Below are positions 1-7,457 of a stretch of 64,000 nt of DNA, one piece after another; the stretch's first letter is position 1, and every line of letters starts with the position of its first letter. The notes beneath the pieces were generated by a model. That model was given only the letters and a program-made list of their open reading frames with translations, had not been told where the DNA came from and did no database searches. The stretch is from UBA1181 sp045226255 (GTDB taxonomy: Bacteria; Bacteroidota; Bacteroidia; Bacteroidales; Paludibacteraceae), in assembly GCA_045226255.1 (NCBI GenBank), contig JBGVCG010000022.1:124001-188000 (forward strand), in the 5' to 3' direction. The translations under genes and the position numbers were made by a program.

Positions 1-1101
1 TGGGGTGGTAAATACCAGTCACAGGATATATCCGCCAAGAAGGGCTTGGGTGTGAAGGAGTTGATGGAGAAGGTGTTGCTGGAGGCCGAGATGCTCGACC
101 TGAAGGCGAACCCGAACCGCCGCGCGGTGGGTTCCATCATCGAGTCCCAGTTGGACAAGGGACGTGGATACGTCTCTACCGTGCTGGTGAGCAACGGTAC
201 GCTCCGTGTGGGCGATATCGTGGTGGCTGGTACGAACTTCGGCCGTATCAAGGCGATGTTCAACGAGCGTAACCAACGCATCACCGAGGCGAAACCTTCA
301 GAGCCTGCCGTTATCTTAGGTTTGAACGGCGCTCCTCAGGCGGGTGATAACTTCAACGTCTTCGAGACGGAGCAGGAGGCCCGTGAGATCGCCAACAAGC
401 GTGAGCAGCTGCAACGTGAGCAGGGCTTGCGTACGGCTAAGCACTTGACCCTCGAGGAGATCGCCCGCCGTCGTGCATTGGGTAACTTCCAAGAGATGAA
501 CATCATCGTGAAGGCGGATGTGGATGGTTCCGCCGAGGCATTGAAGGACTCTTTGGAGAAACTCTCCACGGAGGAGTTCGCTGTCAACGTCATCCACAAG
601 GCTGTTGGTCAGATCTCCGAATCGGATGTCATGCTCGCCGCTACGGCGGATGCCATCATCGTGGGATTCCAGGTTCGTCCGTCCCAGTCCGCCCGCAAGA
701 TCGCCGAGAACGAGGGCGTCGATATCCGCCTCTACTCTATCATCTACGATGCTATCGAGCAGATGAAGGACGCTATGGTGGGTATGCTTTCACCTGAATA
801 CAAGGAGCAGATCGTCGGTACGGCCGAGATCCAAGAGACCTTCAAGATCAGCAAGGTGGGTACGATCGCGGGTTGTATCGTCCGTGACGGTAAGATCAAG
901 CGTGGCAACAAGGTGCGTGTCATCCGCGATGGTATCGTGGTTTACACGGGCGATTTGGCCTCCCTCAAGCGTTTCAAGGACGATGTCAAGGAGGTTACGA
1001 CAGGCTTCGACTGCGGTTTGAATATCGCAAGCTACAACGATATCCAAGTGGGCGACTTGATCGAGAGCTTTGAACAGGTTGAGGTGAAGAGGACGTTGTA
1101 A
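1..1101 (+). CDS. infB: Translation initiation factor IF-2, C-terminal part (5' end outside window)
   Basis: IF-2 is the GTPase that places initiator tRNA on the 30S subunit and promotes subunit joining. The reading frame is open from base 1 and enters the window near the end of the G domain: an SAKKGLG stretch fits the G5 (SAK) motif. It is followed by the domain II barrel (PNRRAVGSIIES, DKGRGYVST), the linker helix rich in E/Q/R, and the C1 and C2 domains, ending in VEVKRTL. There are 366 codons before the stop; the N-terminal region and Walker A motif lie upstream. It is followed after 38 bases by cvpA on the same strand. The call is firm; only the true start is missing. Confidence 0.97.
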   Translation, partial: WGGKYQSQDISAKKGLGVKELMEKVLLEAEMLDLKANPNRRAVGSIIESQLDKGRGYVSTVLVSNGTLRVGDIVVAGTNFGRIKAMFNERNQRITEAKPSEPAVILGLNGAPQAGDNFNVFETEQEAREIANKREQLQREQGLRTAKHLTLEEIARRRALGNFQEMNIIVKADVDGSAEALKDSLEKLSTEEFAVNVIHKAVGQISESDVMLAATADAIIVGFQVRPSQSARKIAENEGVDIRLYSIIYDAIEQMKDAMVGMLSPEYKEQIVGTAEIQETFKISKVGTIAGCIVRDGKIKRGNKVRVIRDGIVVYTGDLASLKRFKDDVKEVTTGFDCGLNIASYNDIQVGDLIESFEQVEVKRTL

Positions 1102-1139
1102 GACGCCTTCTTTCCCTTCTAAATTTATATGTTATCGTT

Positions 1140-1712
1140 ATGTTACTGATAGACCTGATATTCTTGGTGATTCTGGGTTACTTCGGAGTCTTCAAAGGGT
1201 TGCGCAAGGGCTTTATCCTTGAGCTCTCCGGGTTGCTTGGTATTGTCGTGGCGATATATCTGGCTAAGAACTATTCCCTGCCGATCGCGGGTTGGTTCGC
1301 CTCCACCCTCGGCATTGTGGGTGCCACCTCACCCGTCGTGGCTTTCGTCCTGACGTTGGTTCTGGGGTTGGTGGGTGTTCACTTCCTTGCGTTGCTCGTC
1401 AGCAAACTGCTGAGCGTGGTGATGTTGGGATGGTTGAATAAGCTGTTGGGTGCGATCTTCTCTTTCCTGAAGATATTATTGGTCCTGAGCGCCATGGTAC
1501 GCTCTTTCGACATGTTTAACGAGAAGGTGGAGCTTATCTCCGCGGAGACGCTGAACGAATCGAAGCTGTATGGCCCGATCAAGATGGTGGCCGATAAGGT
1601 TCTCCCTGCTCTCCGCCTGAATGAGTTGATTGATAATTGGAAGGGAGAGGAGAAGAACGAGGATGCGGACCCGTTGTCGAACGTGAGGGCGGGGGAAGCC
1701 TCTGCCGAGTGA
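1140..1712 (+). CDS. cvpA: CvpA family membrane protein
   Basis: A 190-residue inner-membrane protein of the CvpA (colicin V production) family. The sequence shows about four hydrophobic segments: residues 1-20, 22-42, 58-85 and 95-120. The first carries the family-typical pattern of a short hydrophobic start followed by GVFKGLRKGFILELSGLLG. The C-terminal 50 residues are charged and soluble. In other bacteria the family is linked to envelope homeostasis and biofilm or colicin V phenotypes; its biochemical role is unclear. It sits 38 bases after infB and 30 bases before the flavin-reductase-fold gene, so it is probably co-transcribed with them. Length is normal for the family. Confidence 0.85.
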   Translation: MLLIDLIFLVILGYFGVFKGLRKGFILELSGLLGIVVAIYLAKNYSLPIAGWFASTLGIVGATSPVVAFVLTLVLGLVGVHFLALLVSKLLSVVMLGWLNKLLGAIFSFLKILLVLSAMVRSFDMFNEKVELISAETLNESKLYGPIKMVADKVLPALRLNELIDNWKGEEKNEDADPLSNVRAGEASAE

Positions 1713-1742
1713 ATTTGCTTTCCCGATTGATTGGTAAATGAT

Positions 1743-2252
1743 ATGAAGAAACAGGATATTTCCTTCCTCGCTAAGGAGGATGCTTTTCAGCTGATTGGAA
1801 CGGAGTGGATGTTGATCACCTCGGGTGATTCCTCCAACTTCAATACGATGACCGCTTCGTGGGGTGGCTTGGGATGGTTGTGGAACCGTCCGGTGGCTTT
1901 CCTTTTCGTTCGCCCTGAACGTTATACCCACGAGTTCATCGAGCGGAATGAGCGCCTGACGCTCTCTTTCTTCCCGGAAACGCAGCGCAAGGCTCTGCAG
2001 GTCTGCGGATCGAAGTCGGGTAGGGACTGCGACAAGGTGAAAGAGGCTGGTCTGACGCCTGTTCAGGTGGAGCCGGGTATGGTCTCCTTCGCCGAGGCGC
2101 GTATGACGTTGGCTTGCCGCAAGTTGTTCAAGTCGGATATGAAGCAGGCGGATTTCCTCGATAAGGAGATCCTTGGGAAATGGTACAACGACAAGCCGGG
2201 CGGCGGTTTCCACACGGTGTATGTCGTGGAGATCGAAAACGTATACAATTGA
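1743..2252 (+). CDS. Flavin reductase-like (FMN-binding split barrel) protein
   Basis: About 169 residues from the ATG at 1743; an in-frame TTG at 1731 adds four residues and is less likely. The sequence has the flavin-reductase-domain hallmarks: an N-terminal strand followed by NTMTASWGGLGWLWNRPVAFLFVRPERYTHEFIE, then LTLSFFP and a CGSKSGRDCDKV segment. Family members bind FMN and either reduce flavin with NAD(P)H or serve as flavoprotein oxidoreductases. In Bacteroidetes this subtype is a common stand-alone gene whose substrate is unknown. It is in the infB-cvpA direction, 30 bases after cvpA, so it may be read through. The fold is confident, the substrate is not known. Confidence 0.8.
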   Translation: MKKQDISFLAKEDAFQLIGTEWMLITSGDSSNFNTMTASWGGLGWLWNRPVAFLFVRPERYTHEFIERNERLTLSFFPETQRKALQVCGSKSGRDCDKVKEAGLTPVQVEPGMVSFAEARMTLACRKLFKSDMKQADFLDKEILGKWYNDKPGGGFHTVYVVEIENVYN

Positions 2253-2332
2253 GAATTAAGAGTTAAGAATTGAATGATTCTTCTCTTTTTGTAATAGAGC
2301 TTTGAAGTATTTCCTCTTAAACTAAATACATT

Positions 2333-2806
2333 ATGTCAAGAACAGAGAATGAACTAGAGGGTGTGACCCTATTGGGCGATAAGAAGACGGTCTATCCCAC
2401 GGATTATTCGCCCGCTGTCTTGGAGACGTTCGTCAACAAGCATCAGGAGGAGGACTATCTTGTCACCCTGAACTGTCCTGAGTTTACGAGTCTGTGTCCG
2501 AAGACGGGACAGCCGGACTTCGCGAAGATCATCATCAATTATATCCCGAACGAGCGCATGGTGGAGAGCAAGTCGCTGAAGCTCTATCTCTTCAGTTTCC
2601 GCAACCATGGCGACTTCCACGAGGATTGCATCAATATCATCATGAAGGACTTGGTCAAGCTGATGAGTCCGCGCTATCTGGAGGTGGTGGGCATCTTCAC
2701 CCCAAGGGGTGGTATCTCCATCTATCCCTTCGCCAATTATGCGGATGAGGCGCACCAGGAGATGAAACGCGCCCGTCTGTTGGCGCAAATGAACCATACC
2801 ATCTGA
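2333..2806 (+). CDS. queF: NADPH-dependent 7-cyano-7-deazaguanine reductase QueF (type I)
   Basis: Reduces preQ0 to preQ1, the last free-base step before queuosine insertion into tRNA. At 157 residues it is a compact unimodular (type I) QueF of the T-fold family. The thioimide-forming cysteine lies in TSLCPKTGQPD (about residue 55), and the QueF NADPH motif is visible as ESKSLKLYLFSFRN, followed by a substrate-binding HEDC. It heads a four-gene set queF-queC-queD-queE on the plus strand; the gaps are 29 bases to queC and 26 bases to queD, and queD overlaps queE. The 80-base gap upstream contains an AT-rich imperfect hairpin but no clear TAnnTTTG box. Confidence 0.97.
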   Translation: MSRTENELEGVTLLGDKKTVYPTDYSPAVLETFVNKHQEEDYLVTLNCPEFTSLCPKTGQPDFAKIIINYIPNERMVESKSLKLYLFSFRNHGDFHEDCINIIMKDLVKLMSPRYLEVVGIFTPRGGISIYPFANYADEAHQEMKRARLLAQMNHTI

Positions 2807-2835
2807 TTATCCATCCACCGCTTATTTCCTCCCTT

Positions 2836-3489
2836 ATGAAAGATAGTATACTCATCTTATCGGGTGGCATGGACAGCACGACCATGCTCTACGACTACAA
2901 GGATAATATCGCCTTGGCGGTTTCCTTCCATTACGGCAGCAACCATAACGACAAGGAGATTCCTTTCGCGCGTTACCATTGCGAGAAATTGGGCATCAAG
3001 CATATCACCATTCCGCTCGCCTTCATGAAGCAGTATTTCCGTAGCTCCTTGCTGGAGGGTTCGGAGGCCATCCCGGAGGGTAATTACGACGAGGAGAACA
3101 TGAAATCGACCGTCGTGCCGTTCCGCAATGGTATTATGCTCGCCATCGTGGCGGGGTTGGCGGAGACCTATGGGCTGAAGCATGTGATGATGGCGAACCA
3201 TAGCGGCGACCATACCATCTATCCGGATTGCCGTCCTTCCTTCGTGGCTGCGATGAGCGCGGCCATCGCGGCGGGCACCTACGAGGGCATCACGCTGGAG
3301 ACCCCTTACACCAACCTCTCCAAGGGGGATATCGCCCGTAAGGGAAAGGAATTGGGCCTCGACTACACCCAGACCTGGAGTTGCTACAAGGGAGGGGAGA
3401 TCCACTGCGGGAAGTGCGGCACATGCAGGGAGCGCAAGGAGGCGCTCGCCGATGCGGGCATCACGGACTTAACCCAGTATGAAGATTAG
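2836..3489 (+). CDS. queC: 7-cyano-7-deazaguanine synthase QueC
   Basis: Converts 7-carboxy-7-deazaguanine plus ammonia to preQ0 with ATP. The PP-loop signature SGGMDSTT is at residues 9-16. Near the C terminus the zinc-binding cysteines appear in CYKGGEIHCGKCGTCRER. Length (217 residues) is normal. The central HSGDHTIYPDCRP segment is typical of QueC. It lies between queF and queD in what looks like one transcription unit, so three of the pathway's four committed enzymes and the preQ0 reductase are physically together. Confidence 0.97.
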   Translation: MKDSILILSGGMDSTTMLYDYKDNIALAVSFHYGSNHNDKEIPFARYHCEKLGIKHITIPLAFMKQYFRSSLLEGSEAIPEGNYDEENMKSTVVPFRNGIMLAIVAGLAETYGLKHVMMANHSGDHTIYPDCRPSFVAAMSAAIAAGTYEGITLETPYTNLSKGDIARKGKELGLDYTQTWSCYKGGEIHCGKCGTCRERKEALADAGITDLTQYED

Positions 3490-3515
3490 TTTAACCATCA
3501 TGTAATCAATTTGTT

Positions 3516-3851
3516 ATGTATTATATATCTAAGAGAATCGAAATATCTTCCGCCCATCGCCTGGACTTGTCTTATCCCAGCAAGTGCGAGAACCTTCATG
3601 GGCATAATTGGATCATCACGGTTTATTGCAAGTCCAAGACGTTGAACCAGGATGGCATGATCGTCGATTTCACCCGCATCAAGGAGTTGATCAAGGATCG
3701 GTTGGACCACACCATCCTCAACGATGTGCTGGAGGGGCTCAACCCGACGGCGGAGAACCTTGCCTACTGGATCTGCCAGCAGATCGATACGTGCTACAAG
3801 GTCACCGTGCAGGAGTCAGAGGGAAATACCGCCACCTATGAAGAGGATTAA
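3516..3851 (+). CDS. queD: 6-carboxy-5,6,7,8-tetrahydropterin synthase QueD
   Basis: Turns dihydroneopterin triphosphate into 6-carboxytetrahydropterin, the first committed step toward 7-deazaguanine. The protein is a 111-residue T-fold enzyme. Zinc ligands are His14 (SSAHRL), His28 and His30 (LHGHNW); the catalytic Cys24 lies four residues before the HGH, the QueD/PTPS spacing. LDHTILND and the C-terminal VQESEGNTA supply the usual Asp/His and pterin-anchoring Glu. The stop lies 14 bases inside the start of queE, showing translational coupling. Confidence 0.95.
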   Translation: MYYISKRIEISSAHRLDLSYPSKCENLHGHNWIITVYCKSKTLNQDGMIVDFTRIKELIKDRLDHTILNDVLEGLNPTAENLAYWICQQIDTCYKVTVQESEGNTATYEED

Positions 3852-4389
3852 TGAGATATTCGAGAGCCTGCAGGGGGAGGGATTCCATACGGGAACCCCG
3901 GCCGTCTTCGTGCGTTTCTCGGGCTGTAACCTTCGTTGTCCCTTTTGCGACACGCGGCACGAGACCTACACCGAGATGAGCGAGGAGGATATTGCGCGCG
4001 AAGTGAGCCAGTACAAGGCGCCTTGGGTCATCCTGACGGGCGGGGAGCCTAGTCTACAGGCCACGGAGACGTTGGTGGAGCGCTTCCATGCCTTGGGAAA
4101 GAGGGTGGCCATGGAGACCAACGGAACGCTTGCCATACCGACGAACCTGGATTGGGTGACGTTGTCGCCGAAGGAGGGGAAGGACCCTGTGCTCACGCAG
4201 GTGGATGAGGTGAAGGTGGTTTATCAGACGGGTGTGGATGTGGAGCGTTGGTGCCGCGAGATCCGTGCGGACCATTATTTCCTGCAGCCCTGTTCCTGCT
4301 GGAACACCCAGGAGGTGGTGCGATATATCCTCGAACACCCCTATTGGCGCCTCTCGTTGCAGACGCATAAGTATATAGGCATCGAATGA
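3838..4389 (+). CDS. queE: 7-carboxy-7-deazaguanine synthase QueE (radical SAM)
   Basis: Radical SAM enzyme that contracts 6-carboxytetrahydropterin to 7-carboxy-7-deazaguanine. The ATG at 3838 (MKRINEIFESLQGEG) is the right start: it matches the conserved QueE N terminus and overlaps queD by 14 bases. A longer frame opening at 3724 only adds residues from a queD shadow frame. The cluster motif is C-x3-C-x2-C in FSGCNLRCPFCDT, followed by the SAM-binding LTGGEPSLQ and METNGT. At 183 residues it belongs to the short QueE type. This completes queF-C-D-E; no folE (GTP cyclohydrolase) is nearby. Confidence 0.95.
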   Translation: MKRINEIFESLQGEGFHTGTPAVFVRFSGCNLRCPFCDTRHETYTEMSEEDIAREVSQYKAPWVILTGGEPSLQATETLVERFHALGKRVAMETNGTLAIPTNLDWVTLSPKEGKDPVLTQVDEVKVVYQTGVDVERWCREIRADHYFLQPCSCWNTQEVVRYILEHPYWRLSLQTHKYIGIE

Positions 4390-4516
4390 GGGTGATTTTT
4401 TGAAAAGCATCCGATAGGGCATATTTGGGTTGCCAATAAATAGAATCAGTTTTAAAAACAACAAACATACCATACAATTCGTTCCACACACGGGCTCATG
4501 CCCGGTTTATTTTGTT
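4390..4516. other. Intergenic spacer after queE
   Basis: AT-rich spacer with no ORF, RNA gene or clear terminator that I can support. The GC drop after about 4400 marks the beginning of the accessory segment; the composite repeat starts at 4517. Confidence 0.5.
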
Positions 4517-4746
4517 CGAGCCCTTCAGGCTCGGGAGAGAGTGGTGGAATGCGCCTAACCTATGGCGGTGCCATAGGCTATATCTATATGAGCCTTTCAG
4601 GCTCTGGAAACCACCACTAAGGGAGGTCGCCAATATTCGTTCGTACCATTCAGCCTGAAAGGCTGCAACAGATATAGCCCAACGGCAACGCCTTGGGGTA
4701 AGGAGCGCAGATTCCATGCCAGCCTGAAGGGCTGGGACAGATCATT
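4517..4746. repeat. Composite palindromic repeat, copy A
   Basis: Mosaic of short palindromes: CGAGCCCTTCAGGCTCG (4517-4533), GAGCCTTTCAGGCTC (about 4589-4603), CAGCCTGAAAGGCTG (about 4651-4665), CCAACGGCAACGCCTTGG (about 4679-4696) and CAGCCTGAAGGGCTG (about 4720-4734). The same order recurs at 5489-5716, 7071-7255 and, in part, at 7276-7457. Copies are near identical over long stretches. It has no coding capacity of its own and resembles REP/BIME-type repeats; no RAYT transposase is in the window. Confidence 0.85.
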
Positions 4747-4767
4747 TTTCCCTTTTTGGATTTTTAT

Positions 4768-4915
4768 TATATTTGCGATATCAGAAGAGTCTTTTTTTGA
4801 ATATAAATAGTTGGTTGTTATGCTCGGCAGCAATTGGAGCTGCCCACCATTAGCAACCAATTTTTTGTTCTATCGTAATGTCTTTAGCATAAAGGAATTT
4901 ATATTACTTAAAGAC
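4768..4915 (+). promoter_or_regulatory. Promoter and structured 5' leader, copy A
   Basis: A TATATTTG -7 box lies at 4768-4775. Downstream, the leader folds into an outer stem TTGGTTG (4811-4817) with CAACCAA (4854-4860). This encloses an inner hairpin GGCAGC (4826-4831) with GCTGCC (4839-4844) and loop AATTGGA. Six T follow at once (4861-4866), as in an intrinsic terminator. A second stem GTCTTTA (4880-4886) with TAAAGAC (4909-4915) follows, then the ATG at 4940. The same architecture with compensatory base changes is found at 5740-5893 in front of an unrelated gene. The pairing is seen in sequence; a regulatory function is inferred. Confidence 0.7.
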
Positions 4916-4939
4916 TAAAAATACTAGACTAAATTCATT

Positions 4940-5446
4940 ATGAATCAGGAGAATACTGTAAATAAAGGTAAATTTGCGAAGTGGTTGGCCGGATATGTTT
5001 TTATTTATATTTTTTGGTCATGTGACAGAGTATTGACGTGTAGTTGGGTGGATTTATGTGTGGTGGTTGTCCCTTTTATTATGGTTGCGTTGCTGTTTTT
5101 CGAAAATAAGATCATAAATGTGATGGCAATTGTGGTGTATGCAATATTCTTCCTATTGTCGTTATCCTCTTGTTGCCTATATTACTATTATTTAAATTCC
5201 GACGATAAAAAAATTGAATGCTTTAGTATAGATAAATCTTGTCGTGGACAGTCATGGAAATCTGATAAATGTTACTTCCACTTTAGAGATATTAATGTTT
5301 CGTGTCGTGCCTTTATAGACGATGAGGAGACACTCAGAAATGGTTATCTTGTACAGATGGAATATAGAGAAATATGTGACGATGTATACTTGGTGTATGG
5401 GAAAAACATTATAAAGAAAACGAAGGCTCAAATGCCTGTTGAATAA
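4940..5446 (+). CDS. Hypothetical membrane protein
   Basis: 168-residue protein that I do not recognise. The N-terminal 100 residues hold about three hydrophobic segments: roughly 13-30, 35-56 and 57-85, the last ending in a Cys/Tyr-rich LSSCCLYYYY. The remaining 80 residues are soluble, with several cysteines and a CYFHFRDINVSCRAF stretch. Base composition is clearly more AT-rich than the que genes upstream. It is bracketed by copies A and B of the composite repeat and is preceded by promoter/leader copy A, so it looks like cargo of a repeat-bounded unit. Function unknown. Confidence 0.6.
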   Translation: MNQENTVNKGKFAKWLAGYVFIYIFWSCDRVLTCSWVDLCVVVVPFIMVALLFFENKIINVMAIVVYAIFFLLSLSSCCLYYYYLNSDDKKIECFSIDKSCRGQSWKSDKCYFHFRDINVSCRAFIDDEETLRNGYLVQMEYREICDDVYLVYGKNIIKKTKAQMPVE

Positions 5447-5488
5447 TTGCCATGACATATGAGATATTAGCATATAAATTATATCTTT

Positions 5489-5716
5489 ATCCCCCCAAAA
5501 AAGTGAAATAATGATATGAATTTAACCTCGGCGGTGCCATAGGCTATATCTATATGAGCCTTTCAGGCTCTGGAAACCACCACTAAGGGAGGTCGCCAAT
5601 ATTCGTCCGAACCATTCAGCCTGAAAGGCTGTAACAAATATAGCCCAACGGCAACGCCTTGGGGTAAGGATAGGGCGTAGATTCCATGCCAGCCTGAAGG
5701 GCTGGGACAGATCATT
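5489..5716. repeat. Composite palindromic repeat, copy B
   Basis: Begins with the segment AGTGAAATAATGATATGAAT, which is also found in front of copy C at about 7077. It continues GGCGGTGCCATAGGC, GAGCCTTTCAGGCTC, CAGCCTGAAAGGCTG, the CCAACGGC/GCCTTGG palindrome and CAGCCTGAAGGGCTG, in the same order as copy A. It differs from copy A by a few substitutions and one short insertion (GGATAGGG in place of GGAG). It directly abuts leader copy B. Confidence 0.85.
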
Positions 5717-5739
5717 TTTTTCTCTTTTCGAATTTTTAT

Positions 5740-5893
5740 TATATTTGCGACATCAGAAAAGTCTTTTTCTGAATATAAAGAGTTGGTTGATATAAAGGCA
5801 AACGATTGGAGTTTGCGGTTCACTGTCAACCAATTTTTTATTTTTGTTTTATGTAATGTTTTTAGCATATAGGAGTTTATATTACTTAAAAAC
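5740..5893 (+). promoter_or_regulatory. Promoter and structured 5' leader, copy B
   Basis: TATATTTG -7 box at 5740-5747, then a small hairpin CAGAAAA/TTTTCTG. The outer stem is TTGGTTG (5783-5789) with CAACCAA (5827-5833), followed by six T. The inner hairpin is GCAAAC (5798-5803) with GTTTGC (5811-5816) and loop GATTGGA. The second stem is GTTTTTA (5858-5864) with TAAAAAC (5887-5893). Compared with copy A, three base pairs of the inner hairpin and one of the second stem have changed on both sides, keeping the pairing. The loop ATTGGA and outer stem are identical. The leader precedes the epimerase ATG at 5949. Confidence 0.7.
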
Positions 5894-5948
5894 ATAAAAA
5901 CGAAAAAATCATAAACTAATATAGACAACATTTAAAGTTTCTTGAGAC

Positions 5949-6950
5949 ATGAAAATTGCATTGATTGGCGCTTCTGGATTTGTAGGCACAAGAATTATTG
6001 ATTTATTGAAGGAAGAGTCGGGAAAATATGAAATAAAAAACATAGACTTACTTCCAAGTATATTCTTTAATGACATCACGGAAATAGGAGATGTCCGAAA
6101 TCAAGAACAAATGAACAAAGCACTTCAAGGTTTTGATTTAGTCATACTTCTTGCTGCTCAACACACAGATGATGTTTATCCGATATCGCTATATTATGAG
6201 ACCAATGTAAAGGGTATGGAAAACACTTTGAATGCAATGCAAGTTAATGGAATAAAGAGATTGATATTCTTTAGTTCTGTAGCTGTCTACGGATTGGACA
6301 AGCTCGATCTAGCGGAAGATTTCGAACCCAAAGATCCGTTCAACCATTATGGTAAAAGCAAATGGCAGGCAGAGCAACTCACAAAAAAATGGTATGAAGA
6401 GCATCAAGATTGGAATATAGACATCATCCGTCCTGCAGTTATGTTTGGAGAACGCAGAAAAGGTAATATGTATTATATGCTAAAACAAATCGCCAGCGGG
6501 AAATACATGATGGTCGGGGATGGAAATAATTATAAATCAATGTCCTATGTAGGAAACATAGTGGCTTTTGTGAAATATATGATCGAAAATGTCACAGAGG
6601 GCTACAATGTATTCAACTGGGCAGAAAAACCAGACCTTACAATGAACGGATTGGTTCCGATCGTAAGCAAAGTTTTAAATAAAAAAATCACAACTATCCA
6701 TGTTCCATATTTCTTAGGCATATTAGGTGGATTCGGATTTGATCTTTTGTCTAAAATATCGGGGAAAAAGTTAGCTATATCGTCTGTGCGTGTAAAAAAA
6801 TTCTGTGCAACCACCAGTTTCAATGCGGACAAAGCACATAGCGTCTTTAATCCACCCTTTACCATGGAAGAGGGTTTGGAGAGAACACTGAAGTTTGAAT
6901 TCATGAAACCCAAGAGTGAAGAAAAAGAAGAGACACGGTTAAAGTTTTAG
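5949..6950 (+). CDS. NAD-dependent epimerase/dehydratase family protein (extended SDR)
   Basis: 333-residue extended short-chain dehydrogenase. The Rossmann glycine motif GASGFVG is at residues 7-13, a DVRN acidic region follows, and the catalytic Ser is in FFSSVAVYG. Tyr134 and Lys138 form the YxxxK pair in HYGKSK. Such enzymes act on nucleotide sugars (epimerase, reductase or dehydratase) using NAD(P); the exact substrate cannot be read from sequence. The tail ends in a charged KPKSEEKEETRLKF. It is AT-rich, stands alone with its own promoter/leader copy B, and is followed by repeat copies C to E. There are no glycosyltransferase neighbours on this side, so a capsule or O-antigen role is only a guess. 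Confidence 0.8.
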   Translation: MKIALIGASGFVGTRIIDLLKEESGKYEIKNIDLLPSIFFNDITEIGDVRNQEQMNKALQGFDLVILLAAQHTDDVYPISLYYETNVKGMENTLNAMQVNGIKRLIFFSSVAVYGLDKLDLAEDFEPKDPFNHYGKSKWQAEQLTKKWYEEHQDWNIDIIRPAVMFGERRKGNMYYMLKQIASGKYMMVGDGNNYKSMSYVGNIVAFVKYMIENVTEGYNVFNWAEKPDLTMNGLVPIVSKVLNKKITTIHVPYFLGILGGFGFDLLSKISGKKLAISSVRVKKFCATTSFNADKAHSVFNPPFTMEEGLERTLKFEFMKPKSEEKEETRLKF

Positions 6951-7070
6951 AAAAAATATCTCCTTGGTTAGAAATTATGATTCATTATATTGGTGAGAGA
7001 AAATAATTTTTGATATTTAGAGAATATGGAGACCTATAGTTCCCGACTTGTACAAATGTATTACCCCAAA

Positions 7071-7457
7071 AGAATAGTGAAATAACGATATGAATATAAC
7101 CTATGGCGATGCCATAGGCTATATCTATATGAGCCTTTCAGGCTCTGGAAACCACCACTAAGGGAGGTCGCCAATATTCGTCCAAACCATTCAGCCTGAA
7201 AGGCTGTAACAAATATAGCCCAACGGCAACGCCTTGGGGGGACGGCACCGTTATGCGTTATTTTGTGATGTAATATTCATCCGAACCATTCAGCCTGAAA
7301 GGCTGCAACAGATACAGCCCAATGGCAACGCCTTGGGGTAAGGGGTGTAGATTCCATGCCAGCCTGAAGGGCTGGAACAATTTAACCTCGGTGATGTCAT
7401 AGTCTTCTATATGAGCCTTTCAGGCTCTGGGAACTGCCACTAAGGGAGGTCGCTAAT
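7071..7457. repeat. Composite palindromic repeats, copies C, D and truncated E
   Basis: Three tandem and partly truncated copies. Copy C (7071-7255) starts like copy B and stops after CGCCTTGGGG. Copy D (about 7276-7378) restarts inside the unit at the CCATTCAGCCTGAAAGGCTG palindrome and runs to CAGCCTGAAGGGCTGG. Copy E (about 7380-7457) restarts at TTTAACCTCGG and ends in GGGAGGTCGCTAATTT, against the stop of the minus-strand dacB at 7453. No promoter/leader is attached to these copies. The 120 bases before 7071 hold nothing I can name. Confidence 0.8.

Noticed and set aside
5563..5931. Minus-strand frames running through the composite repeats (also 4597-4860)
   Set aside because: They exist because the repeat lacks stops in that frame; no start signals, and they run antisense to the structured leaders.
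4517..7457. CRISPR array
   Set aside because: Repeats are mosaic, irregularly spaced and without unique spacers of constant length; no cas genes in the window.
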